Source of the DNA: Streptomyces roseoverticillatus
GTDB taxonomy: Bacteria; Actinomycetota; Actinomycetes; Streptomycetales; Streptomycetaceae
Assembly (NCBI RefSeq): GCF_000719265.1
Contig: NZ_JOFL01000016.1
Span: forward strand, 310,001-374,000
DNA length: 64,000 bases
Reading direction: 5' to 3'
Every line of letters begins with the position of its first letter. Positions within the stretch are counted from its first letter, which is position 1. The notes under the pieces were generated by a model that was given only the letters and a program-made list of their open reading frames with translations, did not search any database and was not told the DNA's origin. The translations under genes were made by a program, and so were the position numbers. Shown here in pieces: positions 16,366 to 25,395 of the stretch.

Positions 16366-17709
16366 GTGGCCATGCCGACCGCCCCCGTATCCCCACCCCG
16401 CCGGCCGGACGCACCGGCGGCGCCCGTGTGGCCCGCGTCCGCCCGGGAGGTGCCGGGCGGCGGGCTCGCCGTCGGCGGGGTGCCGCTGGCCGAGGTCGCC
16501 GACCGGTTCGGCACGCCCGTCTACGTCCTGGACGAGGACGAGGTGCGGGCCCGCGCCCGCGCCTGGCGCGCCGCCCTGCCCGGCGCCGACGTCGCCTACG
16601 CCGGCAAGGCGTTCCTCTCCCGCGCGATGATCCGCTGGATCGAGGAGGAGGGCCTGTCCCTGGACGTCTGCTCCGCGGGCGAGCTGGAACTCGCCGTGCA
16701 CAGCGGCTTCCCCGCGGAGCGGATCGTGCTGCACGGCAACGCCAAGAGCCCCGGCGACATGCGGGCCGCGCTACGCCTGGGCGTGGGCCGGATCGTGATC
16801 GACGGCACGGGCGAGATCGCCCGGCTCGCCGCCCTCGTGCCGCCGGGCGCCCGCCAGCGGGTGCTGCTGCGGGTCGTGCCGGGGGTGACGGCGGGGGCGC
16901 ACGCGGCGGTGCGGACCGGGATGGACGGCCAGAAGTTCGGCCTGTCGGTCGCGGGCGGCGAGGCGGAGGAGGCGGTAGCGCGGCTCCTCGGGCAGCCCCG
17001 GCTGGAGCTGGTGGGCCTGCACTGCCATCTCGGTTCGCAGATCGCGGGCCTCGGCCCGTACGTGACCGCGGTGCGCCGGCTCGTCCCGCTGCTGGCCCGG
17101 ATCCGCGACCGGCACGGGGTGACGTTCCCCGAGCTGGACCTGGGCGGCGGCTTCGCCATCGCCTACCGCACGGGCGACCCGGCCGTGGACCCGCGCACGT
17201 ACGCCGGGCAGGTCATGGGCGAACTCACCCTGGAGTGCGGCCGCTTCGGGCTGCCGCTGCCCCGGCTGACGGTGGAGCCGGGGCGGTGGATCGCCGGGCC
17301 GGCGGGCGTCGCGCTGTACCGGGTGCTGTCGGTGAAGTCCACCGGCGGCCGGACGTTCGTGGCCGTCGACGGCGGCATGAGCGACAACCCGCGCCCGGCG
17401 CTGTACGGGGTGCGCTACACGGTCCGCCTCGCGGGCCGCTCCGGGGCCGCGCCCGGCCGCGCCGTGACGGTGGTGGGGCGGCACTGCGAGGCGGGCGACG
17501 TGCTCGCCGAGGACGTGGAGCTGCCGGCCGACCTGCGACCGGGCGACGTACTGGCGGTGCCGGCGTCGGGCGCGTACCACCTGTCGATGGCCTCGGCCTA
17601 CAACCTGGTGGGACGGCCGCCCGTGGCCGCGGTGTCCGGGGGCCGCGCGCGGCTGCTCGTCCGCCGCGAGACGCTGGCGGACCTGCGCAGCCGGGACGTC
17701 GGGGAGTGA
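16366..17709 (+). CDS. lysA: diaminopimelate decarboxylase
   Basis: A 447-residue PLP enzyme of fold type III that converts meso-diaminopimelate to lysine. Seen: AYAGKAFLS with the PLP-binding Lys, LHCHLGSQI, LDLGGGFAIAY (phosphate loop), VEPGRWIAGPAG, and RHCEAGDVLAEDVELP carrying the Cys-Glu from the partner subunit. GTG 16366 is chosen for AAGGAG five bases upstream; ATG 16372 is the alternative. No hom/thrC neighbours are present, so it may be a second copy or serve another pathway. It sits behind the repeat cluster. Confidence 0.92.
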   Translation: MAMPTAPVSPPRRPDAPAAPVWPASAREVPGGGLAVGGVPLAEVADRFGTPVYVLDEDEVRARARAWRAALPGADVAYAGKAFLSRAMIRWIEEEGLSLDVCSAGELELAVHSGFPAERIVLHGNAKSPGDMRAALRLGVGRIVIDGTGEIARLAALVPPGARQRVLLRVVPGVTAGAHAAVRTGMDGQKFGLSVAGGEAEEAVARLLGQPRLELVGLHCHLGSQIAGLGPYVTAVRRLVPLLARIRDRHGVTFPELDLGGGFAIAYRTGDPAVDPRTYAGQVMGELTLECGRFGLPLPRLTVEPGRWIAGPAGVALYRVLSVKSTGGRTFVAVDGGMSDNPRPALYGVRYTVRLAGRSGAAPGRAVTVVGRHCEAGDVLAEDVELPADLRPGDVLAVPASGAYHLSMASAYNLVGRPPVAAVSGGRARLLVRRETLADLRSRDVGE

Positions 17710-17718
17710 GGGCGCGGG

Positions 17719-18831
17719 TCAGTCGCCGGCCGGCATGACGCGTACGTCGTGCCGGTCGCCCGGCGCGGCCATCGCCAGGACGCGGGCGGCCTCCTCCTCC
17801 AGCGGGGCGCGGTCGGCCTTGCGGATCTTCTCGAACGGCTCGACCACGAGCGTCGTGGTGCCGGGGTCCCGGTCGAGGCGCCAGACGGCGCGGAGGAAGC
17901 CGTCCAGGAGGACGGTGGGTGCGGCCCGGTTGACGCGCCAGATGCGGCGCAGGTGCGCGGGGTCGACGATGCGGGCGCGGTCGGCGTGGGAGAGGGCGAT
18001 GTTGTCGAACTCCGGCAGGAACCGCACCGGGGCGTCGGTGGCGGGGTCGGGCAGCGGGGCGTCCGGGAGGTCGAGGAGCTCGGTGCCGCGCTCGTCGCGG
18101 AAGGTGCGCAGGCCGGGGCGGAGGCCGTCGGCGACCGTGCGCAGCCCGGTCAGGCCGCACCACTTCTGCATGTCCTTGACGGAGGCGGGGCCGAAGGCGG
18201 CGAGGTAGCGCAGGAGGATGGCGCCGGGGTCGGGCGCGGGGCCCGGCCGGGTGCCCAGCCAGTGGTCCGCGGTGGTGTGCGCGGCGGGCCCGCTGCGGTC
18301 CCACAGCCCGCGCGGGGGCACCTGGACGAGGGGCAGCAGGGTGCGTGCGGCCATCGCGAGGTCCTGCGGGTCGTGTTCCGGCCACTCCTCGGCGAGGGCC
18401 TGGCCGAGGTGGTGGAAGGTGTACGGGCGCTCGGCGACGAGGCGCTCGGCGAGCCCGGCCACGCTCTCCAGATCGGCACCGGCGAGGCGCTTGCCGTGGT
18501 TGCCGCGGAACGAGCGCTCCAGCACGGGCCGGCACAGAGCGCGCAGGCCGTGGCAGTCGCGGGCGCTGACCAGGTGGATCGTCGAGCGCATCACGGGGAT
18601 GCGGACGGCCGCGCGCGAGGCGAGGAGGGTGGAGAGCTCCTCGGGGTCGAAGCCGTCGAGGCGGGCGGCGAGCCCGTAGTACGGATCCTTAGGCGATTGC
18701 GCCTGGAGGCCGACCAGGTGCTCCACGGCGTCGAGGACCGGCAGGGTGCTCCTGCGCAGCAGCAGCTGACGCTCAAGAAGTGCACGATTCAGGACACGGT
18801 CGGCCAGGACAGGGGAACCACCGGTTGTCAT
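17719..18831 (-). CDS. AlkZ/YcaQ-like winged-helix DNA-binding protein
   Basis: A 370-residue protein of the HTH_42 (AlkZ/YcaQ) superfamily, whose characterised members are DNA glycosylases acting on bulky or crosslinked bases. The GLQAQ motif near residue 45 matches the catalytic Q-x-Q/D. RSTIHLVSARD, WCGLTG and VRFLPEFDN are conserved blocks of tandem winged helices. It has no clear ribosome binding site and may be leaderless. It converges with lysA (nine-base gap). AlkZ-like enzymes can give self-resistance to genotoxic metabolites; none is encoded adjacent. Confidence 0.82.
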   Translation of the reverse strand: MTTGGSPVLADRVLNRALLERQLLLRRSTLPVLDAVEHLVGLQAQSPKDPYYGLAARLDGFDPEELSTLLASRAAVRIPVMRSTIHLVSARDCHGLRALCRPVLERSFRGNHGKRLAGADLESVAGLAERLVAERPYTFHHLGQALAEEWPEHDPQDLAMAARTLLPLVQVPPRGLWDRSGPAAHTTADHWLGTRPGPAPDPGAILLRYLAAFGPASVKDMQKWCGLTGLRTVADGLRPGLRTFRDERGTELLDLPDAPLPDPATDAPVRFLPEFDNIALSHADRARIVDPAHLRRIWRVNRAAPTVLLDGFLRAVWRLDRDPGTTTLVVEPFEKIRKADRAPLEEEAARVLAMAAPGDRHDVRVMPAGD

Positions 18832-18946
18832 GCGATCACGCTAGGCGGCCTTGCGGACAAGATCGGTCCTCGACTACACCTCGGGACCGAATTTGGCGCG
18901 TATATCCTGTTCGCTGGTCCAGCGAAGAGCGAGAGGGAGTTTCCCC

Positions 18947-20125
18947 GTGTCTGAAAACCCTCCGCGCCGCCAGCGCCCCACGCCCAGGAACACCCCCGGC
19001 GGCACCCCCCGGAAGCACTCCTGGCTCCGCCCGGCGAACGGCCGCACGGACGGTGACGCCGCCGCCCCGCCCACGCCGCCGGCGGCCGGGCCCGCGGGCG
19101 GCGCGGGCAGCATCGTGCACGCCGCGCTCTACCGCGACGGCCTGCGCGTAGCGACCCCGGACTCCCTGGCGGACACGTACCGCCGGCTGCGCGAGCAGCC
19201 AGAGGGCATGGCGTGGATCGGTCTCCAGCGCCCCAGCGAGAGCGAACTCCTCTCCCTTGCCGAGGAGTTCGGCCTGCACCAGCTCGCGGTGGAGGACGCC
19301 CTGGAGGCCCATCAGCGCCCGAAGCTGGAGCGCTACGGCGAGACGCTGTTCGTGGTTCTCCGAGCGGCCCGCTACCTGGACGCTCCGGAAGAGGTCGACT
19401 TCGGCGAGCTCCACGTCTTCGTGGGCCCCGACTTCGTGATCACCGTCCGGCACGGCGCCGCCCCCGACCTGTCGGCCGTGCGCACCCGCTTGGAGGCCGC
19501 CCCGGAGCTGCTGTCCCTGGGCCCGGAGGCGGTGCTGTACGCGATCCTCGACGCCGTGGTCGACGGCTACGCCCCCGTGGTAGCGGGCGTGCAGAACGAC
19601 ATCGACGAGATCGAGACCGAGGTCTTCAGCGGCGACCCCGCGGTCTCCCGCCGCATCTACGAACTCGCCCGCGAGATGGTGGAGTTCCAGCGCGCGACCC
19701 GCCCCCTGGTCGGCATGCTGCACGGCCTGATGGCCGGCTTCGCCAAGTACGGCACCGACGACGAGCTCCAGCGCTACCTGCGCGACGTCGCCGACCACGT
19801 CACCCACACCAGCGAGCGCGTAGACGGCTTCCGCTCGGCCCTCGCGGACATCCTCCAGGTCAACGCCACCCTCGTCACCCAGCAGCAGAACGCGGAGATG
19901 CGCGCACTGGCGGAGGCGGGCTTCGAGCAGAACGAGGAGATCAAGAAGATTTCCTCCTGGGCGGCGATTCTGTTCGCACCTACGCTGGTGGGAACCATCT
20001 ACGGCATGAACTTCGACAACATGCCCGAGCTGCACTGGGCCTTCGGCTACCCCTTCGCGATCCTGCTGATGGCCGTGGTGTGCGTGAGCCTGTACTTCGT
20101 GTTCAAGCGGCGCGACTGGCTCTGA
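18947..20125 (+). CDS. corA: CorA-family magnesium/cobalt transporter
   Basis: A 392-residue CorA channel. An N-terminal ~50-residue disordered Pro/Gly-rich stretch precedes the cytosolic funnel domain (WIGLQRPSESEL, FVITVRHG). Two C-terminal membrane helices carry the GTIYGMNFDNMPE selectivity motif between them and end in the basic VFKRRDWL. GTG 18947 follows GAGGGAG by about seven bases. It imports Mg2+ (or Co2+) down the potential and sits in the inner membrane as a pentamer in known members. Confidence 0.93.
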   Translation: MSENPPRRQRPTPRNTPGGTPRKHSWLRPANGRTDGDAAAPPTPPAAGPAGGAGSIVHAALYRDGLRVATPDSLADTYRRLREQPEGMAWIGLQRPSESELLSLAEEFGLHQLAVEDALEAHQRPKLERYGETLFVVLRAARYLDAPEEVDFGELHVFVGPDFVITVRHGAAPDLSAVRTRLEAAPELLSLGPEAVLYAILDAVVDGYAPVVAGVQNDIDEIETEVFSGDPAVSRRIYELAREMVEFQRATRPLVGMLHGLMAGFAKYGTDDELQRYLRDVADHVTHTSERVDGFRSALADILQVNATLVTQQQNAEMRALAEAGFEQNEEIKKISSWAAILFAPTLVGTIYGMNFDNMPELHWAFGYPFAILLMAVVCVSLYFVFKRRDWL

Positions 20126-20130
20126 GCCGT

Positions 20131-20154
20131 GGGGTGCGGCTTTCGCCGCACCCC
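20131..20154. terminator. bidirectional hairpin terminator
   Basis: GGGGTGCGGC-TTTC-GCCGCACCCC forms a perfect 10-bp stem with a tetraloop, five bases after the corA stop and seven before the convergent MFS gene stop. Confidence 0.8.
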
Positions 20155-20161
20155 GCCGCTC

Positions 20162-21415
20162 CTAGCGGGTGACCTGGCCGCCGCGGCCGGCGAGGGCGCC
20201 CGTGATGCCCATCGGGACCGCCAGGACCACCAGGGCGATCAGCCCCGTGGTCCAGGCGCCGGTCAGGTCGCGGGCGGCGCCGAAGGCCGTGGGGCCCAGG
20301 GCCGCCAGCAGGTAGCCCACGCACTGGGACATCGCGGACAGCAGGCCCGCGTCGTGCGTGGTGCGGGCGCACATGGACATGTACGCGATGCCCAGCGAGA
20401 GCACCGCCCCCAGGCCGAGGCCCAGGACGACGGCCCACAGCACCGCCGCCCCGGTCGGGGCCGCGATCAGGCCGGCGAAGGCGGCCATGCACAGTACGGT
20501 GCCGATCACCGCCAGGTAGCTCTGCCGCCGGGACCGCTGCGCCCACACCGGCACCAGCAGCGAGGTGACCATGGCGGAGCCCATGCAGACCGCCAGCAGC
20601 ACGCCGGCGCCGCCCTCGCTCCAGCCGTGGTCGATGTAGAACGACGGCAGCCAGGTGGTCGCGGTGTAGTAGAGCAGCGACTGGAAGGCGTAGAAGAGGG
20701 CGACCGCCCACGCCAGGCGGCTCCGCCAGATCGAGCCGCCCGCCTGCTCACCCACCGGCCGCTGCGCACGGTCCCGGCGCAGCTTCGGTGCCCACACCAG
20801 CAGCGCCGCCAGGGCCAGGACGCCCCAGACGGCCAGGCCGCCGGCCCAGGTCAGCGACAGCGCGTCGCGCAGCGGCACGGTCGCCGCGGCCGTGACGGCG
20901 CCGCCGCCGACGAGCATGGTGGTGTGCAGGCCGGACATCAGCCCGACCTGCTGCGGGAAGTCCCGTTTGATCAGCGCGGTGATGACCACGTTGGCGATCG
21001 CCACCGCGGTGCCGACCAGGAACGTCCCGGCGAACAGGGGGAACAGCTCCGGGACGAGCCGCACCGCGCTGCCGGCGAGCAGCACCGCCAGCACCGCGAC
21101 GAGGGTGCGCTCCATGCCCCAGCGGCGGGCCAGCCGGGGCGCGAGCGGGGCGAAGATGCCGAAGCAGATCAGCGGCAGCGTCGACAGCGCGCCGGCGCCG
21201 CCGTTGGACAGGCCGGTGACGTGCCGGATCTCGTCCAGCAGCGGCGAGACGGCCACGATGGCGGGCCGCATGTTGATCCCGACCAGCAGCACCGCCAGCG
21301 CGTACCAGAGCAGGCGGCGGCTGCCCGGAGTGCCGCGGGCGGGACCGGGCCCTGGCTCGTCCGCCGTCCCGCGGGGCGGTGAAACCGTGGTTTCCGATTC
21401 AGGGGGTGGGGTCAC
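20162..21415 (-). CDS. MFS transporter, CynX/NimT type
   Basis: A 417-residue major facilitator with about twelve membrane helices. INMRPAIVAVSPLLDEI in the first helix is typical of the CynX/NimT (cyanate/2-nitroimidazole) group. LARRWGMERTL and the second-half SMCARTTHDAGLLSAMSQCVGYLLAALGP blocks also fit. GTG 21415 has GGAAGGA upstream. Substrate unknown. The gene lies 41 bases downstream of an MBL-fold hydrolase gene, with which it may be co-transcribed. Confidence 0.88.
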   Translation of the reverse strand: MTPPPESETTVSPPRGTADEPGPGPARGTPGSRRLLWYALAVLLVGINMRPAIVAVSPLLDEIRHVTGLSNGGAGALSTLPLICFGIFAPLAPRLARRWGMERTLVAVLAVLLAGSAVRLVPELFPLFAGTFLVGTAVAIANVVITALIKRDFPQQVGLMSGLHTTMLVGGGAVTAAATVPLRDALSLTWAGGLAVWGVLALAALLVWAPKLRRDRAQRPVGEQAGGSIWRSRLAWAVALFYAFQSLLYYTATTWLPSFYIDHGWSEGGAGVLLAVCMGSAMVTSLLVPVWAQRSRRQSYLAVIGTVLCMAAFAGLIAAPTGAAVLWAVVLGLGLGAVLSLGIAYMSMCARTTHDAGLLSAMSQCVGYLLAALGPTAFGAARDLTGAWTTGLIALVVLAVPMGITGALAGRGGQVTR

Positions 21416-21456
21416 GAACCATCCTTCCGGTTCTGGTCGGGCAGCGGTGTCCGCGG

Positions 21457-22242
21457 TCAGGCAGCGGCGGCCGCGAGCGGTACGGGCTTGCCGTCGCCGG
21501 GTGCGACGCCGTGGATGCCCCGGGCCCGGGCGGCCCGCAGGAACCTTCCGCGCACGTCGTGCTGCTCGGTGTAGTAGGGCGGGTTGTTGAAGAGGTCGTA
21601 GTGGATCGCGCAGGCGGTCGACGCCTCCAGCACGACCGCCGCCTCGACGGCCTGCTCCGGGGTGAGCGTGGCGGGCTGATTGGTCGGGGTGATGCCTTCG
21701 CGGCGGGCCATCACCCCGGCGATGGGCAGGAAGGCTACGTCGAAGGGGCCGTACTCGCGTGCGATCTCCCACCACTTGCCGTGCCAGATGGTGTCGCCGA
21801 AGTGGATGACGCGCAGCCCGGGGGCCTCCACGATCCACGCGACCTGGTCGTCGCCGCGCCAGTCGTGGGAGGGCACGGGGATGGTGGTGAAGGGCCCGAT
21901 CTGGCGCCGCTCGCCCATGTCCTGCGCGACGGCGGTCACCCCCATCTTCCCCAGGACGTCCACGATCGGGGTGTGGCAGCCCACGGTGCAGCCCTCGGTG
22001 GCGGCGAACTCCGTGAGCAGCAGCCGGTCGCAGTGGTCGGGGTGGAGGTGGGTGACGAAGGCGTGGGTCCGTACGCCCGGGGGCGCCTCGATGCTGGGCA
22101 GGGGACGCCGGGGCATGCCCTGGAACCCCGCGAGGTCCGCGGGGTTCTTGAGGGCGTCGATGACGATCCGGTCGTCTCCGCAGGCCACTTCGACGCCGGC
22201 CCAGGCGAGACGCCGCAGGGTGACGGTCTCGGCCGAACTCAT
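21457..22242 (-). CDS. MBL-fold metallo-hydrolase (UlaG-like)
   Basis: A 261-residue metallo-beta-lactamase-fold protein. The metal-binding THLHPDHCD motif (residues about 64-72), SHDWRG, IHFGDTIWHG with the bridging Asp, and CAIHYDLFNN with the last His are all present, so a two-metal site is likely. UlaG-like proteins hydrolyse lactones or act on phosphodiester-like substrates; the substrate here is unknown. The ATG at 22242 follows AGGAGCACACC. Confidence 0.85.
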   Translation of the reverse strand: MSSAETVTLRRLAWAGVEVACGDDRIVIDALKNPADLAGFQGMPRRPLPSIEAPPGVRTHAFVTHLHPDHCDRLLLTEFAATEGCTVGCHTPIVDVLGKMGVTAVAQDMGERRQIGPFTTIPVPSHDWRGDDQVAWIVEAPGLRVIHFGDTIWHGKWWEIAREYGPFDVAFLPIAGVMARREGITPTNQPATLTPEQAVEAAVVLEASTACAIHYDLFNNPPYYTEQHDVRGRFLRAARARGIHGVAPGDGKPVPLAAAAA

Positions 22243-22270
22243 GGTGTGCTCCTCGTGCCGCTGTCGGTGA

Positions 22271-23728
22271 TCACTGGCCGGTGACGCCGAGGCCCCGGGA
22301 GACCCGGTCGCCCAGGTCCTTGTGGACGCTGCGCCAGTAGTCGACGACGCGCTCCTTGGTTTCCGTGCGCACCTCGGGCGCCGAGGCGTGCGCGACGATG
22401 TTGGCCACCAGGTGGTCGCGGTCGGTGTCGGTCATGACCTTCTCCCACAGGGCGCGGGCCTGGCCGAAGTCGTCGTCCTCCGCGTGCAGCCGGTGGGCGC
22501 TGCGCACGATCTCACCGGTGACCTCGTAGTGCTCGCCGGCGAGCAGGAGCGGGTCGGCGACCGGTCCGGCGAAGCTGTTGGGCGCGTAGACGGGGTCGCC
22601 GGGGTTGTCGTACCGCATGGAGCCGTCGCGGTTGTACGAGTGGACCGCGTTCTTGGGCCGGTTGACCGGCAGCTGCAGGTAGTTGGCGCCGATGCGGTAC
22701 CGGTGGGTGTCGGGGTAGCTGAACAGCCGCCCCTGCAGCATCTTGTCCGGGGAGGCCCCGACCCCCGGGACCAGGTTCGACGGCTCGAAGGCGGCCTGCT
22801 CGACCTCGGCGAAGTAGTTCTCCGGGTTGCGGCTGAGGGTGAGGGTGCCGATGTCGAGGGGCGGGTAGTCCTCGTGCGGCCAGACCTTGGTCAGGTCGAA
22901 CGGGTTGAAGCGGTAGTCCGCGGCGTCCTCGAAGGGCATGACCTGCACCTGGAGGGTCCAGGTCGGGTGGTCGCCCTTCCTGATCGCCTCGTGGAGGTCG
23001 CGGATGTGGAAGTCAGGGTCCTCGGCGCCTGCGGCCGCGGCCTCGGTGCCGGTGAAGTTCCTGATGCCCTGGTCGGTCTTGAAGTGGTACTTCACCCAGA
23101 ACTTCTCGCGGGCGGCGTTGTACCACAGGAACGTGTGGCTGCCGTAGCCGTTCATGTGCCGCCAGGAGTACGGGGTGCCGCGGTCCGACATCAGGAGCGT
23201 GACCTGGTGCGCCGACTCGGGCGAGAGCGTCCAGAAGTCCCACTGCATGTTGTTGTCGTGCAGGTGGTTGTCGGCGCGCCGCTTCTGCGAGTGGATGAAG
23301 TCGGGGAACTTCTGCGGGTCGCGGATGAAGAAGATCGGGGTGTTGTTCCCGACGATGTCGTAGTTGCCCTCTTCGGTGTAGAGCTTGACCGCGAACCCGC
23401 GCGGGTCGCGGGCGGTGTCCGCGAAGCCGAGCTCGCCGGCGACCGTGGAGAAGCGCAGGAACAGCTCGGTGCGCTTGCCGCGCCGGAAGACGTCGGCCTT
23501 GGTGAACTGGCTGACGTCCTCGGTGATTTCCAGGGTTCCGTAGGCGCCGCCGCCCTTGGCGTGCACGACCCGCTCGGGCACGCGCTCGCGGTCGAAGTGC
23601 GCGAGCTTCTGGATGAGGTAGTGGTCCTGCAGCAGCAGCGGGCCGTCGGCCCCTACGGACTGGGAGAACTCGTCGCTCGGTACCGGGATACCGCTGTCCG
23701 TGGTCGTCAGCGGACGACTCTCGGTCAT
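22271..23728 (-). CDS. katA: catalase (monofunctional haem catalase)
   Basis: A 485-residue clade-3-type small-subunit catalase. Seen: the catalytic His in ERVVHAKGGGAYG, FLRFSTVAGELGFADTARDPRGFAVKLYTEEGNYD, the Asn in NNTPIFFIRDPQKFPDFIHSQKR, and RLFSYPDTHRYRIGANYLQLPVN with the haem-ligand Tyr (these blocks quoted by name span residues about 50-350). Detoxifies H2O2 in the cytoplasm. The ATG at 23728 follows GAAGGGAAC. The nearest oxidase-type neighbour is the diiron operon next door, from which a strong terminator separates it. Confidence 0.96.
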   Translation of the reverse strand: MTESRPLTTTDSGIPVPSDEFSQSVGADGPLLLQDHYLIQKLAHFDRERVPERVVHAKGGGAYGTLEITEDVSQFTKADVFRRGKRTELFLRFSTVAGELGFADTARDPRGFAVKLYTEEGNYDIVGNNTPIFFIRDPQKFPDFIHSQKRRADNHLHDNNMQWDFWTLSPESAHQVTLLMSDRGTPYSWRHMNGYGSHTFLWYNAAREKFWVKYHFKTDQGIRNFTGTEAAAAGAEDPDFHIRDLHEAIRKGDHPTWTLQVQVMPFEDAADYRFNPFDLTKVWPHEDYPPLDIGTLTLSRNPENYFAEVEQAAFEPSNLVPGVGASPDKMLQGRLFSYPDTHRYRIGANYLQLPVNRPKNAVHSYNRDGSMRYDNPGDPVYAPNSFAGPVADPLLLAGEHYEVTGEIVRSAHRLHAEDDDFGQARALWEKVMTDTDRDHLVANIVAHASAPEVRTETKERVVDYWRSVHKDLGDRVSRGLGVTGQ

Positions 23729-23784
23729 GGCACGTTCCCTTCGCTTGACGGGTGATCTGGACGACGGGGATCCAGCGCAACGCC

Positions 23785-23822
23785 GCGGAGCGGCACGGCC
23801 CGCGGGGGCCGTGCCGCTCCGC
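23785..23822. terminator. 16-bp stem terminator after the diiron/carrier-protein operon
   Basis: A perfect 16-bp inverted repeat (arms 23785-23800 and 23807-23822, loop CGCGGG) lies just past the stop of the methyltransferase gene. It closes the six-gene operon and insulates catalase. Confidence 0.85.
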
Positions 23823-23831
23823 TCGTCGCGA

Positions 23832-24650
23832 CTAGGCGAGTTCCGCGCGGAGCAGCCAGTTGCGCGCCGCTCCCCTGACCTCGCGGGGCTGGACGGCGTA
23901 CGGCCAGCGGCCCTCGCCGGCGCCGGGCTCGCCCGGCTCCTTGAGCTCGCGTACGGTCCAGCCGGTGCCGGCCATGAACTCCTCGGGCTCGTCGGTCCCG
24001 AAGAGCCAGGGGATCCCGTCCTCGTTGAGGGAGGACAGGAAGATCTGGGTGGCCGGGCTGCGCAGGAGCGCCTTGCTGAGGATGTCCACCGCGACCTGGC
24101 TGCCGGGGACCGAGTTGGCCGCGAAGGTGCGCATCAGCGTGGCGGACTGCTCCTCGGTCAGGAAGAACAGCAGGGCCTCGGGGATCCAGAGGGTGGGCTG
24201 CGCGGGGTCGAAGTCGGTGGCGCGCAGCGCCGCGGACCAGTCCCCGGCCAGGTCGGCCCCGACCCGCTGCAGGTTCACGGTCGGCGCCGGGGAGCCCAGC
24301 TGGGCCAGGCGCTTCTCCTTCTCGTCGATCAGGGCCTGGTGGTCGACCTCGTACACCCGGACGTCGTCGGGGAGGGACAGCCGGTAGGCGCGGGTGTCCA
24401 TGCCGGCCGCGATCAGCACGACCTGCCGGATCCCCTTCTTCACCGCGTCGCCGATGGCGTCGTCGAGGTAGCGGGTGCGGACGGCCACGAACTCGACGAG
24501 TCCGCCGCCGCCGTAGTGGTCGAGCAGCTCGAACCCCTTGGGCTCGGCGAGCGCGCGGGCCAGCGGGTCGACGAAGAGGGCGTCGCTCCGCTCGCTCTCC
24601 AGGGCGCGGGCGGCCGCGGTCCACTGCGACGTGTAGGACACGGTCTCCAT
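23832..24650 (-). CDS. SAM-dependent O-methyltransferase (LCM/TIGR00027 family)
   Basis: A 272-residue class I methyltransferase of the leucine carboxyl methyltransferase-like group common in actinomycete secondary metabolism. Seen: ESERSDALFVDPLARALA near the start, the SAM-binding VVLIAAGMDTRAYRL, the acidic VYEVDH, and WIPEALLFFLTEEQ. Members methylate oxygen, often a carboxylate. ATG 24650 has GGAG six bases upstream. It is the last gene of the diiron/amino-acid ligase operon, 35 bases after the MaoC gene, so it may methylate the released product. That role is inferred. Confidence 0.85.
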   Translation of the reverse strand: METVSYTSQWTAAARALESERSDALFVDPLARALAEPKGFELLDHYGGGGLVEFVAVRTRYLDDAIGDAVKKGIRQVVLIAAGMDTRAYRLSLPDDVRVYEVDHQALIDEKEKRLAQLGSPAPTVNLQRVGADLAGDWSAALRATDFDPAQPTLWIPEALLFFLTEEQSATLMRTFAANSVPGSQVAVDILSKALLRSPATQIFLSSLNEDGIPWLFGTDEPEEFMAGTGWTVRELKEPGEPGAGEGRWPYAVQPREVRGAARNWLLRAELA

Positions 24651-24685
24651 GACGGGCTCCGTTCTCGGGATCGGGAAGGGTCTGG

Positions 24686-25156
24686 TCAGGCGTGCTTGGG
24701 CCGGCACCGGAAGCGGGCGTTGAGGATCAGCGTCAGGACCTCGTCCCCGTCCGCGTTCACCAGGCGTCCGCGGTTGCGGACGATGCGGAAGTCGGGCGCG
24801 GAGAGGGAGGGGAGGACGGCGGCGATCTCGCACGTGCCGGTGAGCACGTCGCCCGGGCGGACCGGCTGCAGGAAGCGCACCTCGTCGACGCCGGGCGAGC
24901 CCTCGACCGTGCCCTCGGCCGCGGCGTCGGGCAGCAGCGTCGTCACGTACAGGCGCATCCAGATCGCGGCGGTGTTCCACCCGCTGGCGATGAGGCCGCC
25001 GAAGGCGGAGGCGCGCCCCGCCTCCTCGTCGAGGTGGTACGGCTGCGGGTCGTAGGTGCGGCCGAAGGCGGTGATCTCCTCGGCCGTCACCTTGTGCGAC
25101 CCGAGGTCGAAGCTGCTGCCGATCGTGTAGTCCTCGGCGTGGACCAGACGGCCCAT
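24686..25156 (-). CDS. MaoC-like hydratase/dehydratase
   Basis: A 156-residue single hot-dog-fold protein of the MaoC group. Seen: GSSFDLGSHKVTAEEITAFGRTYDPQPYHLDEEA, where the Asp and His of the hydratase dyad fall (Y-D-P-Q-P-Y-H-L-D, about residues 36-44), then AFGGLIASGWNTAAIW, and late RFLQPVRPGDVLTG. Members add or remove water at the beta position of CoA or carrier-protein thioesters. The ATG overlaps the ACP stop by one base. In this operon it likely acts on the ACP-bound intermediate. Confidence 0.85.
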   Translation of the reverse strand: MGRLVHAEDYTIGSSFDLGSHKVTAEEITAFGRTYDPQPYHLDEEAGRASAFGGLIASGWNTAAIWMRLYVTTLLPDAAAEGTVEGSPGVDEVRFLQPVRPGDVLTGTCEIAAVLPSLSAPDFRIVRNRGRLVNADGDEVLTLILNARFRCRPKHA

Positions 25157-25395
25157 CAGAAGTACTTCCGCTCGATGGCTTCCAGGGTGCGGAAGTCCTC
25201 GAGGTCGATGGCCTCGTGGTCGATCTCCACGCCGCTGGCCTCCTCGACCGTCAGGACGAACTCGACGAAGGAGAGCGAGTCGACGAGACGGGCCTTGATG
25301 AGGTCCTCGTCCGCGGCGATGGAGGTGCGCTCGGGGTGCTTGGCCAGCAGCCAGTTCCGCACGGTGTCAAGGTTGGACGAGGTGGTGCTGGGCAT
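25156..25395 (-). CDS. acyl carrier protein
   Basis: A 79-residue carrier protein. The phosphopantetheine attachment site is Ser40 in LVDSLSFVEFVLTVEEASGVEI, preceded by the usual N-terminal helix and followed by the helix III/IV region ending in IERKYF. It is acidic, as expected. GGAGG lies seven bases before ATG 25395. The first 29 bases overlap the 3' end of the phosphopantetheinyl transferase gene. The co-encoded seryl-tRNA-synthetase-like ligase is the probable loading enzyme. Confidence 0.92.
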   Translation of the reverse strand: MPSTTSSNLDTVRNWLLAKHPERTSIAADEDLIKARLVDSLSFVEFVLTVEEASGVEIDHEAIDLEDFRTLEAIERKYF